This document shows positions 56,662 to 64,000 of a stretch of 64,000 nucleotides of DNA, in pieces. Made by a program: the position numbers and the translations under genes. Within the stretch, counting starts at the first letter, position 1. The number at the start of each line of letters is the position of its first letter. Source of the DNA: Sphingobacterium sp. JB170 (GTDB lineage: Bacteria > Bacteroidota > Bacteroidia > Sphingobacteriales > Sphingobacteriaceae); contig NZ_FUKU01000030.1 in the NCBI RefSeq assembly GCF_900163865.1, positions 124,001-188,000 on the forward strand, given 5' to 3'. The notes under the pieces were generated by a model. That model made no database searches, had not been told where the DNA came from, and was given only the letters and a program-made list of their open reading frames with translations.

Positions 56662-56723
56662 TAACCAATATTAGCTTATAAAGTTTGAAAAACTAATTTA
56701 AAAACAATAAATCCCCATCAAAC

Positions 56724-57383
56724 ATGAAATTTTTTATCGATACCGCGAATTTAGCGCAAATTAAAGAAGCTCACGACTTAGGCGTGCTTGACGGCGTTAC
56801 AACAAACCCGAGTTTAATGGCTAAAGAAGGAATCACCGGTGAAGCGAATGTAATCAATCATTACAAAGCTATATGCGATATCGTCGATGGCGATGTTAGT
56901 GCAGAAGTGATCGCAACTGACTACGAAAACATTATCAAAGAGGGTGAAGCGCTTGCAGCGTTAGATTCAAAGATCGTTGTTAAAGTACCAATGATCAAAG
57001 ACGGTATTAAAGCGATCCGATACTTCAGTAACAAAGGTATCAAAACCAACTGTACATTAGTATTCTCTTCAGGGCAAGCGCTATTGGCTGCAAAAGCTGG
57101 AGCAACGTACGTATCTCCATTCATCGGCAGACTAGACGATATATCAGTAGATGGACTTGGATTGATCGAAGAAATTCGTTTAATATATGATAATTATGAT
57201 TTCCCGACACAAATCTTAGCCGCGTCTGTTCGACATACAGCGCACCTTTTGGGATGTGCTGAAATAGGTGCAGACGTAATGACTGGACCATTATCCGTTA
57301 TTTTAGCGCTTTTAAAACACCCATTAACAGATAGTGGACTGGCTCAATTCCTAGCAGATCACGCGAAAGCTGCAGGTAAATAA
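56724..57383 (+). CDS. transaldolase / fructose-6-phosphate aldolase family protein
   Basis: A short TIM-barrel Schiff-base aldolase of 219 residues, in the group that contains E. coli FsaA and the bacterial short transaldolases. [20 protein letters not shown] begins the barrel, [10 protein letters not shown] is the conserved loop after strand 2, and the catalytic Lys is in [10 protein letters not shown] near residue 85. [12 protein letters not shown] is a late conserved block. Pentose-phosphate transaldolase activity is more common in this phylum, but FSA activity cannot be excluded. A terminator follows. Confidence 0.9.
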   Translation: MKFFIDTANLAQIKEAHDLGVLDGVTTNPSLMAKEGITGEANVINHYKAICDIVDGDVSAEVIATDYENIIKEGEALAALDSKIVVKVPMIKDGIKAIRYFSNKGIKTNCTLVFSSGQALLAAKAGATYVSPFIGRLDDISVDGLGLIEEIRLIYDNYDFPTQILAASVRHTAHLLGCAEIGADVMTGPLSVILALLKHPLTDSGLAQFLADHAKAAGK

Positions 57384-57402
57384 TCGAAATATACATACGC
57401 GT

Positions 57403-57438
57403 ACGCCTCTTCCAATCGGCTGGTCGAGGCGTTCTCTT
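57403..57438 (+). terminator. terminator of the transaldolase-like gene
   Basis: ACGCCTC (57403-57409) pairs with GAGGCGT (57426-57432), followed by TCTCTTTA. The loop is 16 nt and the T run is interrupted, so it is of medium strength. Confidence 0.6.
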
Positions 57439-57685
57439 TAAAAACCAATCCGCGCCCAAGATACGTGCCCCCTCCTACAAAGCCGTAACGGTTGATAACC
57501 AAGAGAAAATCGCCGCAAACAGAGTATCGGAAAAAATAGTACAATCCAGCTCATCCCGGGCGCTCATAAACCGCGAGTGTCCAGCAGAAAAGATCGGTAA
57601 GAAAAACCATAATCGTAGCGCCATGCCCCTCGATACTAAAGACGCCCCCCACCCCTGAAGTACCAAAAACCTCGCAGAACAATCA

Positions 57686-58125
57686 CCCTAAAACTTACGG
57701 CTAAATCTGACAAGCGCCACGAAAAACACATAGAAAAACGTGAAAATTGAATCCCCTCGCCGTCGAAAAAGAGCGACTGGACGGCATATAACATCGGGGT
57801 AAAATATAAAAAAACTTCCGTAATCCACCTCCGCCAGAAATGCAACTCAAGGCTGCAAGGTCAAAAATAGCATATTTCAATTGCCCAAAAACTTATGTGT
57901 AAACCTGTCAAACTCTCCGAAAAACATCGACAAAAACATGAGAATATACATCCCCTTGGCATCGAAAAAGAACGAACGAACGGAAAAACATCGGGGCAAT
58001 ATCCAGAAAATTCCCGTGACTCACCTCTGCCAGAGACGTAACCCAGCACTAAAAAATAACCCTAAAATGCAAGCGGAAAATTCCCAGACATTCCGAAAAA
58101 AACACAAACAGCATCCCATGAAACA
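57686..58125. repeat. degenerate tandem repeat, unit about 197 bp
   Basis: Unit one (57686-57883) and unit two (57884-58059) share blocks in the same order and at constant offset: AAAACTTA, CGAAAAACA, TCGAAAAAGA (57763 and 57962), ACATCGGGG (57791 and 57988), and GCCAGA (57833 and 58029); offsets are 196-199 bp. A third, partial unit starts at 58060 with CCCTAAAA and TCCGAAAAA (58092). A further fragment at 58491-58535 repeats GAATATACA and ATCGGGG. Identity between units is low, so the duplication is old. Confidence 0.55.
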
Positions 58126-58809
58126 GAAAGCAAACATCCAAAAACACTACTAATAAAGCGCGCTAACATTGTCGTAAAACCGTACGCACGATAATCAAAA
58201 ACATATCAGAAAACTAGAAAATCCGCCGGTACACATCGCTACGCTTCGCAATAATTTTTCCCAAAGACCTCGCGTAACAAGCCAAATTCTCACGATTTAG
58301 ATAGCGAATTTCATCCCAATGAGCGCGAAATCTAGTGCAAAAACAACCACATGGTACGGAAATTCTGACCGCATCCACCCGTAAAACACAATAGAATTGA
58401 ACGGGAAACACCGCTGAAATAGGCCGATCTACATGTGAAACAAATAAAAAAAACATTCCCACGACCCTCTATTAGTAGCCAAAAAAAGACGAATATACAG
58501 TCCCAAACATCCCAAAAAATTCAAAAATATCGGGGATAACCCCATATATTTTCCATATTTGAATGGAATTCAAAAATTATGACCAAAAACCGAAATAACA
58601 ATAAACAGCTCATAAACAATGTATTACAATTAACTTTCCAAATTAAAATCAAAAATAACAGATTGCGCGATTTGCCCGTACGCATACCGAAGAAAGCGAA
58701 ATGGATTAATATTTCATCTCTCGGGTAGCCCAATTACACGTACTACACGACCGCCTTCCAGGTAATCAATGTCGTTATCAGCTATATTTTTTGTAATTTT
58801 ACATCTAAC

Positions 58810-59256
58810 ATGACAGAGCAAAAAAAGGAAAAAAGTAGGGATTTCAACCAATTACTTCGAGATAATGGTCTCAAAGTAACCCCGCATAGATTGCGTGTTT
58901 TAGACGAACTAACGCATAAAAACGCAGCAGTTTCACAACCAGATCTTGAAAAGACGATCGGTGCTGAGATTGATAGAGTGACCCTTTATCGTATACTTTC
59001 GAGCTTCGAAGATCAAGGAATTGTACACAAAATATTTGATTTACAAGGTACCGCTACCTACGCAATTTGCAATTCAGACTGTCGTAAAGATCACCACCAA
59101 GATCAACATGTCCACTTCATATGTTCGGTTTGCAACAGCGTATATTGCTTGGACGAAGTTCCATTTCCTTACATTCCACTCCCCAAAAATTTCACCTTAC
59201 ATGCACTCGCATTGAACGCAGTTGGTCTCTGCGAGAACTGCCAAAAAGAAGAGTAA
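58810..59256 (+). CDS. Fur family transcriptional regulator
   Basis: A metal-responsive repressor of 148 residues. The winged helix (about 15-85; GLKVTPHRLRVLDEL and IDRVTLYRILSSFEDQGIVHK) is followed by a dimerisation domain with two structural zinc CxxC pairs (ICSVCNS and LCENCQK) and a His-rich segment (KDHHQDQHVHF). Whether it is a Fur, Zur or PerR type cannot be read from this alone; the HxHF segment suits Fur or Zur. No Fur-box-like palindrome is evident just upstream. Confidence 0.9.
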   Translation: MTEQKKEKSRDFNQLLRDNGLKVTPHRLRVLDELTHKNAAVSQPDLEKTIGAEIDRVTLYRILSSFEDQGIVHKIFDLQGTATYAICNSDCRKDHHQDQHVHFICSVCNSVYCLDEVPFPYIPLPKNFTLHALALNAVGLCENCQKEE

Positions 59257-59281
59257 CCGACAGAAAATAGTAATTATTTTG

Positions 59282-59315
59282 AAAACACCTTGTCTCACGC
59301 GAAGGTGTTTTTTTT
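59282..59315 (+). terminator. rho-independent terminator of the Fur-family gene
   Basis: AAAACACCTT (59282-59291) pairs perfectly with AAGGTGTTTT (59302-59311), followed by TTTT. Confidence 0.9.
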
Positions 59316-59755
59316 ATGTAAAAAACACGCTAAATCTTTACATAAAATAGCATAAATATTTTATCAAAAAAATTTTATCACTTTACATAATAGACACTTA
59401 AGCAAACTAAATGATATGAATAGTTAACAATAATAATTTTAGCAAAAATTTAGAAAACGAACTTATTAAAGCAATAGCCACCTCCCATAACGGTAATACA
59501 CACAATATAAATTTTTGTTTTAGCAATTTATTTTATTAACATCTAATAATCAGTACAATAAATATGCTAAACTAAATTTATAATAAACACACAATAAGAA
59601 GCACTATTTTTAAACAAATTCCCCTACTTTTTTTTGTATATTTAGATTATAAATTAACGGTAGCAATAAACAAAGCAGACGGCCACTAAGCGGCAACACC
59701 CTATCGTAACGAAACAGTAAAATCAAAGTTTCCAAAACTCCACAACTTGAGACAC
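59316..59755. other. 440-bp AT-rich leader region of rnr
   Basis: Very AT-rich, with no coding signal. A short direct repeat TTTACATAA occurs at about 59338 and 59385. A promoter-like TATATTTAG (about 59637) may drive rnr, but the consensus G is missing. Nothing else is visible. Confidence 0.5.
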
Positions 59756-61882
59756 ATGAAACAAAAAAAAGAAAATCAGTACAAGGAAATACTAAGCCAA
59801 CTCATAGAAGACATATTTGAGCGATCAAACAACCACCCTTTAAACTACAAACAAATAGCAGCAAAACTAAATGTGCGAGACGACAACGCAAAAGAAGCAA
59901 TAGGAGATATCTTATCCGACGAATCCAAATCCGGCAAATTCACGCAAGTAGACCGCGGAAAATATAAATTGCGCGCGCTCAACGTATACGTCGAAGGTAA
60001 GGTCGATATGACCGCTGACGGCTCGGCCTATATCGTCCCGCAAGACGAATTCGAAAACGACATCTACGTTGCTCCAAGAAAACTGAGGCACGCCCTACAT
60101 AATGACATTGTAAAAGTTCATGTCTACCAACGAAAAAATGGACGCTCGCGAGAAGGGGAAGTGGTCGAAATTATTGAACGCGCAAAAATAAATTTCACCG
60201 GCACCATAAAAACCTCGAAAAGTTTCGCATTCTTTTTGGCCGACGATCGTAAAATGTTGCATGACATCTTCATCCCTTCAGAAGACCTCAATGGAGCTCA
60301 AGACGGAGAAAAAGTTGTAGTCACAATTACCGACTGGCCGAAAGATGCCAAGAACCCATATGGTAAAGTAAAAAATGTACTTGGTAAAAAAGGCGAGAAC
60401 GAAACGGAGATGAATGCTATTCTTGCCGACTTTGGATTCCCCCTTAGCTTCCCAAAAGAGGTTGAGCAAGAAGCTAACGCAATCGATGAAAAAATACCAG
60501 AGGACGAAATTCAGAAACGTAAAGACTTTCGTCAGACGACCACGTTCACCATCGACCCTTTCGACGCTAAGGATTTTGACGACGCCATCTCGTATCGCGA
60601 ACTAGAAAATGGAAATATCGAAATCGGCGTTCACATTGCAGACGTATCTTACTACGTTCTCCCCGACACCCAGCTTGACAAAGAAGCATATGACCGAGCG
60701 ACATCGGTATACCTAGTTGACCGGGTAATACCCATGCTGCCCGAAAGACTATCAAACGGCGTATGCTCACTTCGACCAAACGAAGATAAACTTTGCTTTG
60801 CAGCGATCTTCGAAATGGACCATAAAGCGAACGTCGTCGACCAGTGGTTCGGAAGAACGATCATCAACTCGGACCGACGATTCAGCTACGAAGAAGCGCA
60901 AGAGATTATCGAAACGAAAACTGGAGACTTCGCTAACGAAATCAACAAACTAAATGAACTCGCTTACATCCTCCGTGAACGTAAATTCAAAAACGGCGCA
61001 ATAAGCTTCGAGAGCGAAGAAGTGAAATTCCAACTCGATGCAGCAGGTAAACCAATCGGCGTTTACACGAAAATCCGAAAAGACGCGCACAAGCTCATCG
61101 AAGATTTCATGCTACTTGCCAACAAAAAAGTAGCGGAGTTTATAGCGAAAAAAGCTAAAGGAAAAAACAAACTAACATTCATCTATCGTTTCCACGACAC
61201 CCCGAACCCAGAAACCTTAGCAACATTTTCACAATTCGCCTCGCGTTTTGGTCACCGACTTTCGGTAAAGACGGACAAAGAAACCGCCAAATCTTTAAAT
61301 GCGCTGTTGACAAAAATAGAGGGAAGCCGAGAACAAAACCTACTAACATCTCTCGCGATTCGTTCGATGGCAAAAGCGGTTTACACCACGAAAAACACAA
61401 GCCATTACGGACTAGCTTTTGATCATTACACACATTTCACCTCCCCTATCCGTCGTTACCCTGACGTAATGGTACACCGCCTCCTTCAATACTACCTTAA
61501 TGAAGGAGGAAAGGTCAACAATGAACATTATGAGACCATGGCTGAACACTGTTCCCAAATGGAGAAAAAAGCATCTGAAGCCGAAAGAGCCTCTATCAAG
61601 TACAAACAAGCGGAATTCCTCCAAAATCAGATCGGACAAAAATATACTGGGATCATTTCAGGCGTCACCGAATGGGGCATGTATGTAGAGATACAAGAAA
61701 ACAAATGTGAAGGAATGGTTCGCTTAAGAGATATCACAGATGACTATTATACCTTAGACGAAAAGAACTACACCATCTTCGGCCAGCGCAGTGGTAAGAA
61801 ATACCAACTAGGGGATGAAGTTGACATTATAGTCAAAAAAGTCGATCTCGAGAAAAGACAAATCGATTTTTCACTCGCTTAA
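59756..61882 (+). CDS. rnr: ribonuclease R
   Basis: A processive 3'-5' exoribonuclease that degrades structured RNA, cytoplasmic. Of 708 residues: an N-terminal winged-helix region (about 10-75), cold-shock/OB domains (about 80-230), the RNB catalytic domain with the metal-binding Asp cluster IDPFDAKDFDDAIS (near residue 270), and a C-terminal S1 domain (about 625-705, YTGIISGVTEWGMYVEI). The ATG at 59756 is preferred to the in-frame TTG at 59747. It is separated from the str operon by 202 bp. Confidence 0.95.
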   Translation: MKQKKENQYKEILSQLIEDIFERSNNHPLNYKQIAAKLNVRDDNAKEAIGDILSDESKSGKFTQVDRGKYKLRALNVYVEGKVDMTADGSAYIVPQDEFENDIYVAPRKLRHALHNDIVKVHVYQRKNGRSREGEVVEIIERAKINFTGTIKTSKSFAFFLADDRKMLHDIFIPSEDLNGAQDGEKVVVTITDWPKDAKNPYGKVKNVLGKKGENETEMNAILADFGFPLSFPKEVEQEANAIDEKIPEDEIQKRKDFRQTTTFTIDPFDAKDFDDAISYRELENGNIEIGVHIADVSYYVLPDTQLDKEAYDRATSVYLVDRVIPMLPERLSNGVCSLRPNEDKLCFAAIFEMDHKANVVDQWFGRTIINSDRRFSYEEAQEIIETKTGDFANEINKLNELAYILRERKFKNGAISFESEEVKFQLDAAGKPIGVYTKIRKDAHKLIEDFMLLANKKVAEFIAKKAKGKNKLTFIYRFHDTPNPETLATFSQFASRFGHRLSVKTDKETAKSLNALLTKIEGSREQNLLTSLAIRSMAKAVYTTKNTSHYGLAFDHYTHFTSPIRRYPDVMVHRLLQYYLNEGGKVNNEHYETMAEHCSQMEKKASEAERASIKYKQAEFLQNQIGQKYTGIISGVTEWGMYVEIQENKCEGMVRLRDITDDYYTLDEKNYTIFGQRSGKKYQLGDEVDIIVKKVDLEKRQIDFSLA

Positions 61883-62002
61883 ATCATTTTGAATTGCAGG
61901 GCCACCAACCCGAAATAGAGCCAAGCACTGGACAACTTAAGATGTGGAAGAGCTTCAAATTCAAAAAATCAAATTGACATTAAAAAAAATAACACACAAG
62001 TC

Positions 62003-62033
62003 TTTATCATTTAATATTTTATACATATCTTTG
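62003..62033 (+). promoter_or_regulatory. promoter of the str operon
   Basis: TTTA (62003-62006) and TATCTTTG (62026-62033) are 19 bp apart and match the Bacteroidota consensus at all but one base. An A-rich 5' leader of about 45 nt follows before rpsL, as common for ribosomal protein genes in this phylum. Confidence 0.65.
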
Positions 62034-62084
62034 CGGACTTAAAAATTAGTTATTTTTTACAAAATAAAAAACAAAAACAGGTAA

Positions 62085-62495
62085 ATGCCTACTATTCAAC
62101 AATTAGTTAGAAAAGGTAGAGTAGCTCTGGTTGACAAGAGTAAGTCACCAGCGTTGGACTCATGTCCACAGCGAAGAGGTGTGTGTACTCGTGTATACAC
62201 TACTACCCCTAAAAAACCAAACTCAGCAATGCGTAAAGTGGCTCGTGTACGTTTAACAAACGGCAAAGAGGTTAACGCATACATTCCAGGTGAAGGTCAC
62301 AACCTACAGGAACACTCAATTGTGTTAATCCGTGGTGGTCGTGTTAAAGATTTACCCGGTGTTCGTTACCACATTATTCGTGGTGCATTGGATACTTCTG
62401 GTGTTGCAGGTCGTAACCAACGTCGTTCTAAATACGGAACAAAACGTCCTAAACCAGGACAAGCTGCAGCTCCAGCAAAAGGTAAAAAGAAATAA
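62085..62495 (+). CDS. rpsL: 30S ribosomal protein S12
   Basis: Small-subunit protein at the decoding centre, 136 residues. It begins [12 protein letters not shown] and contains the conserved [18 protein letters not shown] (the Lys in KKPNS is the classic streptomycin-resistance position, here wild type) and the [13 protein letters not shown] block. It ends in a basic Ala/Pro/Lys tail. It is the first gene of the rpsL-rpsG-fusA operon. Confidence 0.98.
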   Translation: MPTIQQLVRKGRVALVDKSKSPALDSCPQRRGVCTRVYTTTPKKPNSAMRKVARVRLTNGKEVNAYIPGEGHNLQEHSIVLIRGGRVKDLPGVRYHIIRGALDTSGVAGRNQRRSKYGTKRPKPGQAAAPAKGKKK

Positions 62496-62501
62496 TTAAA
62501 C

Positions 62502-62506
62502 GGAGG
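62502..62506 (+). promoter_or_regulatory. Shine-Dalgarno of rpsG
   Basis: GGAGG, 8 nt before the ATG at 62515; one of the few strong Shine-Dalgarno sequences in the window. Confidence 0.75.
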
Positions 62507-62514
62507 ACTAGAAA

Positions 62515-62982
62515 ATGAGAAAATCAAAACCAAAAAAGAGAATCATTTTACCTGACCCAAAGTTTAACGACACTCAGGTAACACGCTTTGTAAACAACAT
62601 GATGGTAGATGGTAAAAAATCTACAGCATATTCAATTTTTTACGACGCAGTAGAATTAGTAGAGCAAAAAACACAAGAGAGCGGTCTTGATGCATGGAAA
62701 AAAGCATTAAACAACGTAATGCCAGCTGTAGAGGTTAAATCTCGCCGTGTAGGTGGTGCCAACTTCCAAGTTCCTATGGAGGTACGCCCAGATCGTAAAA
62801 TTGCTTTAGGTATGAAGTGGTTAATTTCATTCGCACGCAAACGCGGAGAAAAAAACATGTTCGAGAAATTAGCAGGAGAAATCATTTCAGCTTCTAAAGG
62901 TGAGGGTGCTGCTGTTAAAAAGAAAGAAGATACGCATAAGATGGCTGAAGCCAACAAAGCGTTCTCGCATTTCAGATTCTAA
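62515..62982 (+). CDS. rpsG: 30S ribosomal protein S7
   Basis: Primary 16S rRNA 3'-domain binding protein, 155 residues. It contains the basic N-terminus [15 protein letters not shown], the KVEVKSRR-type segment ([20 protein letters not shown]) and a C-terminal [15 protein letters not shown]. It lies 19 bp after rpsL with a strong Shine-Dalgarno. Confidence 0.98.
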   Translation: MRKSKPKKRIILPDPKFNDTQVTRFVNNMMVDGKKSTAYSIFYDAVELVEQKTQESGLDAWKKALNNVMPAVEVKSRRVGGANFQVPMEVRPDRKIALGMKWLISFARKRGEKNMFEKLAGEIISASKGEGAAVKKKEDTHKMAEANKAFSHFRF

Positions 62983-63007
62983 TCTTGAACTCAAAGAATC
63001 AAATATG

Positions 63008-63058
63008 AATACACCGACCTTAGATAATAGATTTTTCCATTATCATGGTCGGTGTATT
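63008..63058 (+). other. long hairpin between rpsG and fusA
   Basis: AATACACCGACC (63008-63019) pairs perfectly with GGTCGGTGTATT (63047-63058); an inner GATAAT/ATTATC pair (63023-63028 and 63039-63044) extends it. TTTGATTT follows. It could be a partial terminator or an RNA-processing site that sets the fusA level relative to the ribosomal proteins. Confidence 0.65.
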
Positions 63059-63110
63059 TGATTTAAAACATTGCAATATCAATCAGCCAATAGGCAAACT
63101 GCAAAATAAC

Positions 63111-64000
63111 ATGGCAAAAGATTTAAATTTAGTTAGAAATATTGGTATCGCTGCTCACATCGATGCCGGTAAAACTACAACGACAGAACGTATTTTATTC
63201 TATTCTGGAGTAAACCACAAGCTAGGAGAAACGCACGAAGGGTCTGCTACGACGGATTGGATGGCTCAAGAGCAAGAACGTGGTATCACAATTACTTCTG
63301 CCGCTGTAACCGTATTCTGGAACTACCGTAACACGAAGTACCAAGTAAACGTTATCGATACGCCTGGTCACGTTGACTTTACCGTAGAGGTAAACCGTTC
63401 CCTTCGCGTATTAGACGGATTAGTGTTCTTATTTTCAGCTGTTGACGGTGTTGAACCGCAATCTGAAACAAACTGGCGTTTAGCAGATGGCTACAAAGTC
63501 CCTCGTATTGGGTTTGTAAACAAAATGGACCGTTCAGGTGCTGACTTCTTAAAAGTTGTAAAACAAGTAAAAGAAATGTTAGGATCTGACGCTGTTGCCC
63601 TTCAATTACCGATCGGTGCTGAAGACGATTTCAAAGGTGTTGTTGATTTAATTAACAACCGCGGTATCATTTGGAATGACGCTGATAAAGGCATGACCTT
63701 TACCGAAGTTCCAATTCCAGAGGATATGGCCGACGAAGTTGCTGAATATCGCGAAAAGCTTTTAGAGGCCGTCGCTGGTTATGACGAATCGTTGATGGAG
63801 AAATTCTTCGAGGATCCAAATTCATTAACGGAGCGCGAAATCTTAAATGCATTACGTGCAGCTGTTTTAGATAATGCGATCGTACCAATGGTATGTGGAT
63901 CATCATTTAAAAATAAAGGTGTACAAACCATGCTTGACTTCGTTATGGAGTTACTACCTTCCCCATTAGACGTAGAAGCAGTAGACGGAACCGACCCACG
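63111..64000 (+). CDS. fusA: elongation factor G (3' part beyond the window)
   Basis: Translocation GTPase. The window holds the first ~296 residues; the frame is open to the last base. The G1 loop [16 protein letters not shown] (P-loop), the switch-[13 protein letters not shown]3 (DTPGHVDFT) and G4 (NKMDRSGAD) are intact. It starts 128 bp after rpsG, past a long hairpin. Confidence 0.97.
   Translation, partial: MAKDLNLVRNIGIAAHIDAGKTTTTERILFYSGVNHKLGETHEGSATTDWMAQEQERGITITSAAVTVFWNYRNTKYQVNVIDTPGHVDFTVEVNRSLRVLDGLVFLFSAVDGVEPQSETNWRLADGYKVPRIGFVNKMDRSGADFLKVVKQVKEMLGSDAVALQLPIGAEDDFKGVVDLINNRGIIWNDADKGMTFTEVPIPEDMADEVAEYREKLLEAVAGYDESLMEKFFEDPNSLTEREILNALRAAVLDNAIVPMVCGSSFKNKGVQTMLDFVMELLPSPLDVEAVDGTDP

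Larger units (their letters stand above)
57384..58809. other. 1.4-kb non-coding region with degenerate repeats
   Basis: No frame in this stretch shows a recognisable protein, start or codon pattern. After the terminator at 57403-57438 the sequence is A-rich on the plus strand and dominated by degraded repeats (see the repeat entry). The last 100 bp before 58810 must hold the fur promoter; a TATATTTTTTG run ends at 58793. The region looks like decayed or non-coding repeat DNA. Confidence 0.6.

Noticed and set aside
57636..58049. Minus-strand frames in the repeat region as genes
   Set aside because: They have Phe/Arg/Cys-rich text typical of reading A-rich repeats backwards, with no start context or family signal.
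57686..58125. CRISPR array
   Set aside because: The repeat unit is about 197 bp and highly diverged, with no short identical repeats, unique spacers or cas genes.

Overview
The window reads as chromosomal DNA of a Bacteroidota bacterium, most likely family Sphingobacteriaceae (inference). The reasons are: a TonB-dependent receptor with a carboxypeptidase-like N-terminal domain paired with a DUF4249 lipoprotein; a TamB-like protein followed by a TamA-like barrel that is itself a lipoprotein; DUF4397 and 3-keto-disaccharide hydrolase (DUF1080) proteins; promoters of the Bacteroidota type (TTTG, about 19 bp, TAnnTTTG); and few Shine-Dalgarno sequences. Gene density is high, mostly housekeeping. 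I see no rRNA, tRNA, CRISPR array, prophage or insertion sequence.

Layout. 0.1-2.2 kb: gpmI overlapping a lipoprotein gene. 2.2-6.1 kb: apt, an efflux adaptor and a TolC-type channel on the minus strand, divergent from a polysaccharide deacetylase. 6.1-14.7 kb: a long minus-strand run of a FAD/Fe-S dehydrogenase fusion, a lipoprotein, a secreted propeller-like protein, a secreted esterase, a TonB-dependent receptor and a DUF4249 lipoprotein; this looks like an uncharacterised cell-envelope uptake or processing system. 14.9-21.7 kb: an Lrp/AsnC regulator with a DMT exporter, a DUF4397 lipoprotein, smc, and a frameshifted DUF1905/YdeI-type gene. 21.8-30.0 kb: MFS transporter, Hsp20, folB, DUF1080 hydrolase, asnB, UbiD-type decarboxylase, an atypical SDR protein. 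30.3-40.6 kb: a divergent photolyase/cryptochrome homologue, sucA-sucB, an outer-membrane barrel, and two tandem LTA-synthase-like sulfatases. 40.8-46.2 kb: valS, two small membrane proteins, a 1.1-kb stretch holding a decayed gene, and a Dabb protein. 46.2-57.4 kb: tamB-tamA, mdh, an aspartyl protease, an MFS transporter, and a transaldolase-like gene. 57.4-58.8 kb: a 1.4-kb non-coding stretch made largely of degenerate ~197-bp repeats. 58.8-64.0 kb: a Fur-family regulator, rnr, and the str operon (rpsL, rpsG, fusA, the last cut by the window edge).

Many transcription units end in clear hairpin terminators and begin with recognisable TAnnTTTG promoters. The most notable non-coding signals are: 11-bp palindromes spaced exactly 31 bp apart upstream of the Lrp-family gene; two GAC(A/G)TTTTGTCT boxes, also 31 bp apart, upstream of hsp20; a 16-bp-stem hairpin that contains the start codon of the aspartyl protease gene; a palindrome over the start site of the Dabb gene; and probable leaderless or near-leaderless mRNAs for gpmI and the Lrp gene. 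The most notable protein-level oddities are the photolyase homologue with substituted flavin-pocket residues, the frameshifted DUF1905 gene, and the all-exported TonB receptor/esterase cluster.
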